Position numbers and translations under genes: made by a program. Below are positions 20,830 through 32,685 of a DNA stretch of 64,000 nt, in pieces; the first letter of the stretch is position 1, and each line of letters opens with the position of its first letter. The stretch is from Gigaspora rosea (taxonomy: Eukaryota; Glomeromycota; Glomeromycetes; Diversisporales; Gigasporaceae). The notes under the pieces were generated by a model, which was not told where the DNA came from, made no database searches, and saw only the letters and a list, made by a program, of their open reading frames with translations. The stretch spans positions 12,726 to 76,725 of the forward strand of contig QKWP01000768.1 of assembly GCA_003550325.1 (NCBI GenBank), in the 5' to 3' direction.

Positions 20830-23470
20830 ATGATAACATTGCCGAATGAATGTTACGAAGAAATATTTAATAACCTCCAGTATGACTATAAAGATCTATT
20901 TTCATGTGCACTTGTAAACAAACCGTCAATGGTGTAGATTTATTATACCAATTTTGTGGAGCGAACCAAGACGTTATTTAAGTGATACAAGGCTTATAAG
21001 AATATGTCTTTTAACATTAAATGCTGAAGAGAAAGCTTTTTTAATTCCTTACAAGATTAACCTTCCAAGTCACTCAAAACTATTATTTGAATATACAAGT
21101 TATATTACTTCTGTTAAAGAGTTTTTATTTGAAGGAATTAAAAATTGGCTTCGTTATAATATATATAGTCGTGGACTTGGAAATGTTAAACATTCTGGAC
21201 TTGAAAATGTTGTTAAACATTCTTTAATTAAAATGTTTTTACGAACTGGCAAAAATCTTAAATATTTATATGTTGATGAAATTATTTGTAGTCCAATAAT
21301 ACTTGAACATTTTTACAAGAATTCCAATATTAATTCTGTAGATTTCGAACCTTCATATGACATCAGTTATGATTTTACATTTAAAGCAATAGATGGATTA
21401 GTAAATATTCTTTATAAGAATTCTATTTTAACTTCTTTAAATATTAAATCAATTAAATTTGGGATTAAAAAAATGAAAATATTATTGGAAGCACTTGATA
21501 AAAATACTGTGCTAAAGTCATTAGGTTTTTATGGTAATCTGATTGATATCGAAGAAGGAAAAATATTAGCAAAATTTCTTTGCAAAAACACTACGTTAAT
21601 TTCTTTGAATATTAGTTCTAATCGACTTGGATCAGAAGGAGAAAAAACATTAGCAGACGCACTTTGTAAGAATACTACGTTAACCGCTCTGCATCTTTGT
21701 AGCAATAATATTGGATCAGAAGGAGGAGAAATATTAGCAAATGCTCTTTGCAATAACAAAACGCTGACTTTTTTGAATCTTAGCACAAATAACCTTGGAT
21801 CAGAAGGAGGAAAAGCGATAGCAAGTGCCCTTTGTAAGATCTCCACATTGAAAGATTTGAATGTTTCTTGCAATAATCTTGAATCAGAAGGAGAAAAAGC
21901 ATTAGCAAGTGCACTTTGTACGAATACAACACTTACTTCTTTAAATCTTGGAAATAATAAAATTGGAACAGAAGGGGGAAAAGCGTTGGCAGATGCACTT
22001 TGTAATAATACGTGTAGTTCACTGACTTATTTGAATCTTGAATTTAATAAACTTGAATTAAATGGAGGATACGCATTAATAGAAGCACTTTGCAAGAATA
22101 CTACGTTAAAACAATTAGATATTCTAGGTAATAATCTTGGAGGAGGAGAAGCGATAGTGTTTGCACTTTGCAAGAATATGACATTAACTTCTTTCAATCT
22201 TAGTTCAAATAGACTTGGATCAGAAGAAGGAAAAATTATAGCAATTGCACTTTGTAAGATTACCACGCTCACTTCTCTAAATCTTTCTGATAATAAACTT
22301 GGATCAGAAGGAGGGAAAGCATTAGCAGATGCACTTTGCATGAACTCTACGCTGACTTTTTTGAATCTTTTTTCTAATTTTCTTGGATCAGAAGGAGGAA
22401 AAGCATTAGCAGATGCACTTTGCATAAATACTACCTTAATCTCATTAAATATTGGTAATAATAAACTTGGATTAGGAGGAGGGAAAGCGTTAGCAAATGC
22501 ACTTTACAAGAACTCTACGTTAAAAGATTTGAATCTTAATAGTAATTGGATAGAATATCATGATAATAATAATCATGGATCAGAAGTAGGAAAAGCATTA
22601 GCAGATGCACTTTGCAAGAACTCCACACTGACTTCTTTGGATCTTTACAAAAATACACTTGGATTAGAAGGAGGAAAAGCATTAGCAGATGCACTTTGCA
22701 AAAACTCCACACTGACTTCTTTGAATCTACAATCTAGTCAACTTGGATCTGAAGGAGGAAAAGCATTAGCAAATGCACTTTGTAAGAACTCTACTTTGAC
22801 TTCTTTGAATCTTCAATCTAATAATCTCGGATTGAAAGGAGGAAAAGCATTAACAGATGCACTTTGCAAGAACTCTACGTTGAAAGATTTGAATATTAGT
22901 GATAATTATCTTGGACCAGAAGGAGGAAATGCATTAGCAGATGCACTTTGCAAAAACTCCACACTGACTTCTTTGAATCTGCAATCTAATAATCTTGGAT
23001 CTGAAGGAGGAAAAGCATTAGCAAATGCACTTTGTAAGAACTCTACTTTGACTTCTTTGAATTTTCAATCTAATTATCTCGGATTGAAAGGAGGAAAAGC
23101 ATTAACAGATGCACTTTGCAAGAACTCTACGTTGAAAGATTTGAATATTAGTGGGAATTATCTTGGACCAGAAGGAGGAAAAGCATTAGCAAATGCACTT
23201 TGTAAGAACTTTATGTTGAAAGATTTGGATCTTAAATGGAATAATCTTGGTTCAAAAGGGACAAAAGCATTAGCGGATGCACTTTGTAAGAATTCTACAC
23301 TTACTTCTTTGAATCTTGAAAATAATAAGCTTGGATCAAAAGGAGGAAAAGCATTAGCTGACGCACTTTACATAAACTCCACGCTGACTTCTTTGAATAT
23401 TTCTTTTAATAATAATATTAGATTTAAATTAACTTCAAATAATCCAAATCTTAAAATATATCAAAATTAG
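20830..23470 (+). pseudogene. F-box/LRR protein, copy B, broken in the F-box
   Basis: The ATG at 20830 matches the starts of copies A and C. At 20916-20923 the four bases AAAC are tandemly duplicated. This shifts the frame and gives a TAG at 20935-20937, after only 35 codons, inside the F-box. Downstream the frame is open to 23470 and encodes about 24 leucine-rich repeats, the most of the three copies. Without the duplication the gene would have 879 codons including the stop. A block of three LRRs has been duplicated (about 22716-23219), accounting for much of the extra length. If transcribed, only an F-box-less LRR protein could be made, and only from an internal start. Confidence 0.85.
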
Positions 23471-24375
23471 GATAAAATAGAAAGACAATTACTATTTGTT
23501 CACTAGTGTATGCCCTATAAAAAATTTTTAATAGTTATATTCCGATTTTAATAATATACCAGTTATATTCCAATTCAATATTCTTAAAATGTTGTACCAA
23601 TTTTTGTTATTAAAAATATTATGAAGTTTTCAATCGACTATAACTTTATTAATAATTGTCTTTAAAATGTTTTAGAATTGATACAATTATAGACGAAGAT
23701 ATTATTAAAGATTTTATTAAATAAGTATTATTATAGAAGTTTCTTACTATTGGGAAATTTCAATTGGATCCAGTCTTTTAAACTAATAATTTTTGCCGTT
23801 TTTTAAAATTGTATCTTTACATTTACAAATAAGTGTGATTTCGCAAAAGCAATACTTTATAGGACTAAAAAGTAATGGATATTTTTTTACCAAATTTTGA
23901 AAATTATATTTATCATCGTCAACGAGTCGCAATATTTGCTGACTTAAGACGATTTGCACCATAAGGCCAAGTTGATCCTCGTTTTGCAATACCGACCAAC
24001 TCATTTTTGCAATTAATTAACGCCTTTTTCGTCTTTTTGTCAAGGTCATAAAAATTTGGAGATTTTCCGAAATAAACCGGTTTTGTGCATAAATTTATTA
24101 AAATTTTTAATGCATACTTGTCTATTGGTTTCAAAAATATTAGTAATATTTAAAATGATAATTGAATTCTCTTAGTTGTATTAGAATATATATAGCCAAT
24201 AAATTCTATATTATTAATCAAAATTGAATTAAATATTCACAATAGTTTACATGAATATATAGTACAAATATTTTATAAACAATCTAATTATTCATTAAAA
24301 TAAATATTTTAATGATAAACAACCTTTCTGATTTAATGATTTACATATTTAAATATTAAATAGTTTTTTTTTTTT
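23471..24375. other. Intergenic flank with a conserved minus-strand protein-like tail
   Basis: Between the LRR gene and the membrane-protein gene the minus strand encodes a stretch shared with block C (about 46471-46300) and, frame-broken, with the copy A flank. It includes ALKILINLCTKP, GKSPNF and STWPYGANRL (24134-23919 here). There is no ATG at its start and I do not recognise the family. It may be the remnant of a third gene of the duplicated block. Confidence 0.35.
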
Positions 24376-25388
24376 TTTATAAATTACGGTTTGATCCAGG
24401 TGTTTCAATAACTACATCATTAATGTTTGATCCAGGTGTTTCAATAACTACATCATTACGGTTTGATCCAGGTGTTTCAATAACTACTTCAGATGTGTCA
24501 TAACAATCTTCTTTAGCCTTGTATTTTTATTGCATAAACATTAACGATGATGGTAAAATAAATATATAAAAATCAAAAATTTTTTAAATTTTTATGTTAA
24601 TTTTTGTCATCTTTTTCTAATTAAAATTCAAGAAAAAAAAATAAAAGTAAAAAAATATACCAAAAGAATAATGACAAAAACACTTATAAAGATGATTGAT
24701 ATTAGTGCAGTAATATATGCAATATTACAAGCGCGAACTGATGCATTTTCATTGACATTACTCGGGATGTAATTTGTTTTACAATAGTTCATGTAGTCAC
24801 TTTTATATGAAGCAAAAATAAGAATAATAAAAACAAAATTAAGGCATCTGAGCACTAAGAGGACATAAACAAATCGAACATAGAGCCTTAAAAGATATGC
24901 AGTTTCCTGTATAATTAAAAAAATCATATTATATATAAGGCCTTTTGAAGTTGAAACTTCGTTTAACATTATTTTTCATATTTACAGGGAGGAATTAAAC
25001 AAACATAAAAATTAAACATAGTGTATCGAGAAATCCCGGATCAGGCCGAATGATCCCGGCCACTATATCAACCAAACTTTCATTTCTACTGTATTTGTTT
25101 AATTTTTTGGCGAAGCTCAGAAAATGAAGGAGAGATAACATTAAATGAAGTTTCAACTGCAAATGGCCTAATCTAGATTTTTTTGATATTTAAGCTTAAT
25201 AACTAATAAAAAATAAAATCACATACCACAACACAAATAACAAATAATCCAAAAGCGGCACCTACACACAGTAGTGTATCCACAATTATACAGTAGAAAT
25301 AGAATATAAACCTTTATCAGAAACTAGAAAGTAAGTGAATTGCAAAATAAATAAAAGAAAAAGTAAAATAATTTGACAAAACTTACAG
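24376..25388 (-). pseudogene. Membrane-protein gene, block B copy, 5'-truncated and frameshifted
   Basis: This is the paralogue of the intact gene at 46711-47908. Exon 4 (24906-24661) is intact and open, with the same two long hydrophobic stretches. Exon 3 (25323-25227) has a 5-base insertion. The acceptor before exon 5 reads TATAT instead of TATAG, and exon 5 has an extra A before the three VIETPGSN repeats. Exons 1 and 2 are absent: the match ends at 25388 and unrelated DNA follows. Confidence 0.8.
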
Positions 25389-26850
25389 GTACAACTAATG
25401 GTTTTTTATGAAAATCTTTCGATCCAGTGATCCTAATGACATGATTTTGGTATCATTGGATTCATCTCATTGAGACAAATCGAATGGTGCCTAAGCCATC
25501 CAAATCGGATCATTGTGTCACAAGATATTCAAGTTTTTGTGAAATTTTATATATAAACATACGGATTTTGAAAGTTTTTTATATAGTTGGTGGGGTCAAG
25601 TGCTACTATGTGGGAGTACATAACGTTATTTATGGATGCCCCCTTATAGCCATATTCGATAATGTGCATATACAAAATCTTTATTTTTGTTGGAAAGTAT
25701 GATTGTCAATGCTAAGAACTATACTTGTTTATACCAGGAACATAGTACAAAGTACAAAGGGCAAAATCTGAGATCTGATTGGACACTCTAATAATTTACA
25801 AATTTTAGTTGTTTAAATATAGCTAGGCTAGGATACTTGCAGCAATCACAGCCAATTTGGTTATGAAGCTATAAATTCCAACTGAGCAAATCGATATGGC
25901 AAGCCAATACTTCATGAAATAACATAAGTATAATGATTAATTATAATTGTAATTGCTTTCATATTTTAGCTGTGAAAACATTTTGAACTGCTCAGTTGCT
26001 GGACTTTTGCATAAAATCATATTATAGCAACCAAATTCAGTACCTATTACTAGCAAAAACTAATATTTGTACCTAAACTCCATCCCTACAGGATCTAGCC
26101 ATTTTGTGGCAATATAGAAACATTTGAATTTGCATTTATCCACAAATCTGATCCTAATTGTATGCTCTAATTTTGTATGCATTATGCAAAAAGGTGCAAT
26201 TATCTATATCGTTACCAGAAATGCAAACAAAACTTGATTCTGATTGTATATAGTGTTTAGGGATTAATGCAGATTATATGAAGTTATAAGGTGAATTAAT
26301 AGCAAAAACAATTCTCAGTCCTGTGATTCAGAGCTTTATAAATCATTTACATAAAAAATTTAACGATTATGTGATCTTGGAAATCATAAGACTAAGAATT
26401 ACCAAAAATCTACCTGGAAGTCATCTTTATAAAAAATCTATCTGGATATATATATGTTTTTATGGAAAAGCACAGTGATCTGTGGAATGGCCAGAAAACT
26501 GGGTTTGCACATGTGAATTCTGCATTGGCATAACTAAACTGGTCTATATTGGACTGTTTGCCCAGACATTTTGGACCATAAATGAATAGATTTTGCTGCA
26601 CTTTAACAAGCCAAAATTAATGAGTTTTGGTACGATCGAGGCACAAGTAAGTTCATGTGCACATATTTCTTATGAGTTATAAGCAAATGTGAATTTGATT
26701 AGCTAAAGTATAATATAATTGTAAAGGGTGATAATAAATACGGCTATAGCAAAATTTTGCAAGGAATTTTTTTTGTTAGGAATTAAATAGCTTTTTCATA
26801 GACAAGATTTTGAGATACAAAGGATTTTAAAAAATGTTATTTGTTTTGAA
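25389..26850. other. Unannotated region
   Basis: The first 100 bases contain an ATGG...GATCCAGTGATCCTAATGAC motif reminiscent of the fold-back arm family at 415-737. Beyond that no gene, hairpin or repeat is supported. Confidence 0.4.
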
Positions 26851-27397
26851 TTTTCACATTACACCTGATCCTGCAATTTTATTAACCATAAAAGAAACAA
26901 GTACCATTTAATACATGCAATCAAACTAACGAGCCTATATGTATCATCCCAAATACATGCTATTTCGTATAAAAAGCTTATACAGACATTCTGGATATGT
27001 ATAACATGCTGATACCAGGGTTGGGCAAGCTGTATATTCAGTGCTTTTTCACTAAACACTGGATGTTTCCAAATTGTCCAGTGTAATGTCCAGTACATGT
27101 CCAGTGTCCAGTGAAATATTTATAAAAAAATTCAATAAATAAATAAATTAGTCAAGATACAATATATCTGGTTATATAACTAGTACTCCCAGAGGATTGC
27201 TCTAGCTAATTCTTAAAAATGTAGTTAAAATTTTATAATATAATGCACCATACCTTTGATTTAATTTAATTTTAATTTTATTTAATTTTAAAATTTAGTT
27301 TAATTATTGTATATTAGTTAAAATTCTGTTAGCACATACTGTACATTTGAAAAAATTAATTAGCAATAAATATTTTAGCCATACAATACTGTATTTA
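26851..27397. repeat. Element ends: AGATCAGGT-type word and CCAGTGT cluster
   Basis: TTACACCTGATC at 26862-26873 matches the end word of the MITE at 13473-13658. From 27017 the sequence CAGGGTTGGGCAA begins, followed by a cluster of CCAGTGT words to about 27115. This has the layout of one end of a hAT-like element with subterminal repeats. The opposite end was not found. Confidence 0.45.
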
Positions 27398-27400
27398 ACT

Positions 27401-27770
27401 ACTGTATTTACTTGAAATAATATGCACCTGCATGTTATTTTGAGGGGATGCGCATTATTTTGAGTACGCGCATGGGCGTTATTTCGGTGTAAAGGTCTAA
27501 TTTCTAAAAAATTGTCTGTTATATATGTGCGATACATAAAATACCTTTATTTCTATAGTCTTTCCAATCTAAGTCAGATTTTTTGACTAAAAAAAATTCT
27601 TATTTCTGCTTGTTATTTGAATTCATTATTTCAGCAGATTATTAATTCGACATTTGGAATGTTCGTTATATTTGGACGCACATGGGCATTATTTCGAAAC
27701 CTATATGCTATTTTAAGAAAATGCAATTTTTGAAATAACGCCCATGCGCGTTATTTCAAATAAATACAGT
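27401..27770. mobile_element. Inverted-repeat element with TACTGTATTTA ends
   Basis: The left end TACTGTATTTACTTGAAATA and the inverted right end TACTGTATTTATTTGAAATA enclose about 370 bases, and each end is bounded by TA. The arms carry repeated GCGCATGGGCGTTATTTC words. TA borders suggest a Tc1/mariner-type MITE (inferred). Confidence 0.65.
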
Positions 27771-28151
27771 AAATAAGATATTTATATACAACCAATTTGC
27801 TTGCAATTGTAAAGGATAGTATTTCAAATGATGTTAACCTCCCAAAGCAATATATATGGCAAACAGGTTTTGAGAGATATTAGGCTTAAAAATATTATAA
27901 ATATTATATTATATAGCAGGAACAGGCTTAATAAATTAATTTTTTTTATCAATTTTTACCAAATTGGTTAATTATTTAGTTTATTTAATAGATAATTCTT
28001 CAGTCAACTGGTTCAAAATTTTTTTTTTTATATATAAATTTTACTATAAGCGCGAATGCACAGTGTCTCTATCTAAAACTTTTTTTATACTAGTTAATCA
28101 CCTTTTTAGCTTAAGAGACCTTTGTAAAGCTCATTAAAATGCATCTAATGG

Positions 28152-30148
28152 CAGTGATGTTAAATGATCTAAAATGACCCAAATGACTCAAATGACCAAT
28201 GACTGATTATTGGGTCATTTCAAGAATGAATGACACATTGGGTCATTTGAATTTTATTAGTGGAAATAACAATTAATTAAAACTTGATTCAATTATGAAA
28301 TTCTGAAGTCAACAATAGTTCATAATATTAAATATTTAATACTCATATTAAGATTTGATCAATTTATAATCTTTTAAGTCTATTTACTCCAGTTCTCAAA
28401 AGTAATATACAATAGCCAGTTTGTCCTGTGCTAAATTACCATGATTGATTTCAAAAACTCCATGATCACATACGTTAAAAATCTTAACCATCGATTTTAA
28501 TCCTGTGATCTCATATTAGAGCCTTATAACATAATCTAGAGCTCTATTCGCCTCTAGTTACTCAGACCAAGTCTATCCACACCTCAATCGAAGCCTTACC
28601 ATTGTTAGAGTAGTTTAGTTGATTTTGCGATACTTACATGGAGGGTTCTTACAATATATATACATAATGAGATTTTATGATATGTATCAAAAATATGTCA
28701 GGTATTGTGCAAATTTATAGCAAAAAAAAAGATTAAAATTAAATTAGTAAAAATTCTAATTTAAAGTCAAATCCATTTGTTTATATATATGTTGTAGCCC
28801 AGATAACAATCCTGCCCAGTTGTCAATTGGGCTAGCCCAGATGACAATTTCAATCTGGGCTGCCATTTTTGTCCCAGATGCAAATTGCAAATCTTATATT
28901 AAAATCCATTAATATTATATATATATTCACAAATAAATTGACCAATCAAAATAAATATAGGGAATGCACTTATATTACACAAAGGCTCAGTGCATTGGTT
29001 TTTCGCAATAATTTTTGGTTACACTCTGCTAATGTTGTGTAACGTTACACAGATTCAATTTTGGTAACCTAACACTGGGTCGGCCGGCATTAAGCTTAAT
29101 GCTGGTGGGCACTATCATGATAATGCCCCGGCGGGGTTAGACATAATTCCGGCCTACTCTAACTCTAAATCATTTAGGGTTAACCCGCCGGGCATTATCA
29201 TGATAATGCCCACCAGCATTAAGCTTAATGCCGGCCAACCCAGTGTTAGGTTACCAAAATTGGACCTGCGTAATGTTACACAACATTAGTGATAACCAAA
29301 AATTATTTTTGCAAAACTAATGCACCGGGCCTTTGTGTAACATAAGTGCATAAATAGCAATTCCCTATATTTATTTTGATTGGCCAATTTATTTGTGAAT
29401 ATATATATAATATTAATGGATTTTAATATAAGATCTGCAATTTGCATCTGGGACAAAAATGGCAGCCCAGATTGAAATTGTCATCTGGGCTAGCCCAATT
29501 GACAACTGGGCAGGATTGTTATCTGGGCTACAACATATACATTTGAATTTAATATATGACACGATAATGTGTTACCTAACACGACGCATTTTATTATTTG
29601 CATGGGTAATACAAACCAAAAAAGGATCTCTGGTTTTGTAAATAAACTGCATGTAAGATAAAAATTTAGGGTTAGGTCTTAAGATTAGAGACTATAGGGT
29701 TAGAGTGATGCTTACAATATATAAATTTTATTCCCATCATTTTACTAAGATCGATTTAAATATTAGTTTTCACTTTTTTCTTCTTTTGCACATGTTCGGA
29801 TTCTTCGTTAGGCTAATCTGAAATAGTCAAATTTGCACTCTCTGATTGGCTATTTCCTCTCCAGAAGGTTGTATTACCTGTGAAATAAGTAGATGCCATG
29901 ATTTAGCATATTATAATTCTTGTCCCTTAACACGTATCGTACAAATACATTAACGAGCGATTATATGGCAATCATCAAGTTTACACGGACTTTGACTACC
30001 AATATTATTTGCAAATGACCATGGTCATTTGGTCACGAGTCATTTGCAAATGATCCAAAATTCAAATGACCTATAATAATCGGCCATTTCAAGGTCATTT
30101 GAGGTCATTTAAAAATTTTTCAAATGACCGGGTCATTTAACAACACTG
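28152..30148. mobile_element. Non-autonomous hAT-like element (1997 bp) with AAATGACC repeats
   Basis: Ends CAGTGATGTTAAATGA and, inverted, CAGTGTTGTTAAATGA are flanked by TCTAATGG (28144-28151) and TCTAATAG (30149-30156), an 8-base duplication with one change. Clusters of AAATGACC lie just inside each end (28170-28260 and 30005-30140). The interior is occupied by a 752-base palindrome. No transposase. Confidence 0.8.
28787..29538. repeat. 752-base palindrome with nested element ends
   Basis: The arms, each about 370 bases, are almost perfect inverted copies running from TATATGTTGTAGCCCAGATA inward to a short centre near 29163. Inside each arm further inverted words appear in matching order, including AACACTGGGT and GCATTAAGCTTAATGC, itself palindromic. 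A short plus-strand frame in the right arm (29459-29641) is a by-product of this repeat. Confidence 0.85.
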
Positions 30149-30495
30149 TCTAATAGTAGTTAGAGTGTTAAAATCGACTTGGTGGATACTAAGATATCTT
30201 TAAAAACCTTTCTTTTACTTTGTAAATTTCTTTGTAAACAATAGTATTGTTTATAAAGAAATTTATATAGTAAAAGAGAGGTTTTTTAAAGATATCTTGG
30301 TATTAACCAAGCCGATTTTGATACTCTAACTACTATTAGATGCATTTAAATGAGCTTTACAAAAGTCTCTTAAGCCAGAAAGGTGATTAACTTAGTATAA
30401 AAACAATTTAGATAGAGACGCTGTGTATTTGCACTAATAGTAAAATTTATATATAAAAAAAATTTTTGAACCAGTTGACTGGAGAATTGCCTATT

Positions 30496-31219
30496 AATTT
30501 TTTTGTTTAAAATTTTAAAAAGGAAAAACTAAAATGGCGACCCTATATGATCGACCAATCATATTTGTGATTGGCAATCATATATAAATTTTTTTTCATT
30601 CAACATGATAATCATTTTTTTTTATTGTTTGTTTTGTTGGTTCGCTTTCTCTTTCGCTTTTTTCTTACTACCTGTAATTTTTTAGTTTATTGCCTTTTGA
30701 ATTTGGTTTTGTTGCTGGTGTTGTCGTTGGTGTCATCATTGATGTCATGGCATTGCGTTAGTGTTATCGCATTGGTGTCATAGTTCTGTAAGTAGTTTTT
30801 TGGATTTTTTTTTCTCTCAGTTGTTTTTTTTCTTATTCTGTTGCTCTTTTGTTAACTTGGCTTGTTTGGGTTGTAGGTCTCTGGGGCGTGGTTGAAGAAT
30901 TAACCATGGTCTTGAAGAAATTTTGACCGAACAAATCATCAACGAAACGACTCCGATAAGGTTTCTTTTGTTTTCTTTTTTTTTCTTTTTTTTTGATTAT
31001 TGTTTCGCATATCTTGGATTCTTTCATCAGTGGTTTTGTTCTTTCACAATTTAGGAGTGTTTTTTTGCTTCGTTTGGTCATCAGATTCAGAAAGTATTTT
31101 CTTTTTTTTTCAATCGTTAATATAGTTTTTTGAATTTTCTTATTACTTTTTTTTTTAGTTTTGGAGTTGTCACTGGCACTGTTGTTGGAGTCATAGTTGG
31201 AGTCATAGTAGGAGTCATA
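30496..31219 (-). other. Low-complexity minus-strand open frame interrupted by a transposon
   Basis: A minus-strand frame (to 30833) encodes a lysine/serine-rich, low-complexity protein with tandem NYDS units near 31170-31220. The hAT-like element at 31228-32547 is inserted exactly in these units; NYDS coding continues beyond it at 32548-32580. No ATG-anchored complete gene can be drawn and the composition is T/A-run driven, so a real protein is doubtful. Confidence 0.3.
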
Positions 31220-31227
31220 GTTGGAGT

Positions 31228-32547
31228 TAGGGTTCCTACAAACCCGGATCAAATCAAACTTTAGGTCAGATTTGGGTTTGATTTGATTTGAAATCAAACC
31301 CAACCCCAAACTATAATTAAAAAAAATATTTGAGTTTGATTTGAAGCAAACTTTTTAGTTAAATTTGAGTTTGGTTTGAATTTGGGTTTGAATTTGAGTT
31401 TAAGTTTGCAAAATAGTTTGAGTTTGAATAATATAAATATATTTTTATATTTTAATTGATAATTCGCCAGTCAACTAGAGAGTGATCATATGAAAATCAC
31501 TATAGGCGAAATGTGGTGTGCTTCCATCTAAAACTTTTTTCTTTAAGTTAACAATACATGCCCATTAATTGAAAATCGTAGAGCTCGTCGAGACGCATCT
31601 AACGGTGGTTAGATCATCCAAATCGGCCTATTGGATGGCGAGATATTGTCGAAAAACGATTGGCTGACTATATAAAAACAAATACTGTTTACATAGAGAT
31701 TTTATATAGTTGACCAATCATTTTTTAACGATATATCGCCATCCACTAGGCCGATTTGGATGATCTAACCACCGTTAGGTGCATCTCGACGAGCTCTACG
31801 ACTTTCAATTAGTGGACAAGTATCGTTAACTTAGTAAGAAAAAAGTTTTAGAAGGAAGAACGCCACATATCGCCTATAGTGATTTTCATATGTAATATGC
31901 ATCTTTGAAGTCGGCCAATCGTTTTTTGATGATATCTCGCCATCCACTGGGACGATTTGGATGATCTAACCACCATTAGATGCGTCTCGACGCACGATGA
32001 GCTCTACAACTTTCAATTAATAAACATGTATCGTTAACTTAGTAAGAAAAAAGTTTTAAATGGAAGAACGTCACATTTCGCCTATAGTGATTTTCATATG
32101 TAATCTGATCACTAAGTTTTATATAGTCAGCCAATCATTTTTGACAATATCTCACCATCCACCAGGCCAATTTAGACGATCTAACCACTGTTAGATGCGT
32201 CTCAACAAGCTCTACAACTTTCAATTAGTGGACATGTATTAGTAACTTAGTAAGAAAAAAAGTTTTAAATGAAAGCACTCCACATTTTGCCTATGATCAC
32301 TCTCCAGTTGACAGGCTGATTATCATTTAAAAAATATATATATGTCATTCAAACTCAAACTAGTTTGCAAACTTCAAATCAAACTCAAATCAAACTTAGT
32401 ATAGTATTTGGGTTTGGTTTGAATTTGATTATTTTTTATTTGAATTTGGGTTTGATCTCAAACTTTATAAAATTTATAGTTTGAGTTTGATTTGATTTGG
32501 GGTTTGATTAAACTCAAATCAGACCTGGATCAAACTTTGGAACCCTA
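31228..32547. mobile_element. Non-autonomous hAT-like element (1320 bp) with TTTGA-type repeats
   Basis: A perfect 8-base target duplication, GTTGGAGT (31220-31227 and 32548-32555), encloses inverted ends TAGGGTTCC. Subterminal clusters of an AAATCAAAC/GTTTGATTTG word occur at 31240-31440 and 32335-32540. The interior holds a second fold-back element at 31455-32326. No transposase is seen. Confidence 0.85.
31455..32326. mobile_element. Fold-back element nested in the hAT-like element, right arm repeated
   Basis: The ends (TTCGCCAGTCAACT, and the complement at TCTCCAGTTGACAGG) match the family of 27987-30495. The left arm is single (to about 31680). The right arm occurs three times in direct order (about 31690-31905, 31905-32100, 32110-32290), each with GATTTGGATGATCTAACCAC-like sequence. 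The right arm therefore expanded in tandem. Confidence 0.65.
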
Positions 32548-32685
32548 GTTGGAGTCATAGTTGGAGTCATCGTTAGAGTTTGGGCAATTGGAGTTGCTTG
32601 CCTTTCATCTGGGTTTGATTTGTCAGTACCTATTTGAATACAATACTGTGGGTGGTGCAGTTTTCTTTAGTGTTATCATGGGTTA

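Larger units (their letters stand above)
19436..25388. repeat. Segmental duplication, block B
   Basis: This block aligns with about 38825-47700 (block C). It carries, in order, the LRR upstream region, the F-box/LRR gene, a shared 3' flank and the membrane-protein gene. The left border is near TTTGAAAAAGTACTTTAAAG. The right border falls inside the donor of exon 2 of the membrane-protein gene, where B switches to unrelated DNA. Two hAT-like insertions present in C are absent here. Confidence 0.85.
27987..30495. mobile_element. Fold-back host element carrying nested insertions
   Basis: The left end (AATAGATAATTCTTCAGTCA) and the inverted right end (AATAGGCAATTCTCCAGTCA) start matching arms that continue through GTCTCTATCTAAA and TTAGATGCATT-type sequence. 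A second member of the family, with ends CCAGTCAACT, lies at 31455-32326. In this copy a hAT-like element has landed in one arm at 28152-30148. No genes. Confidence 0.7.

Noticed and set aside
30833..31309. 158-codon minus-strand frame as a real gene
   Set aside because: Low-complexity, without an anchored start and truncated by a transposon; kept only as a low-confidence note.
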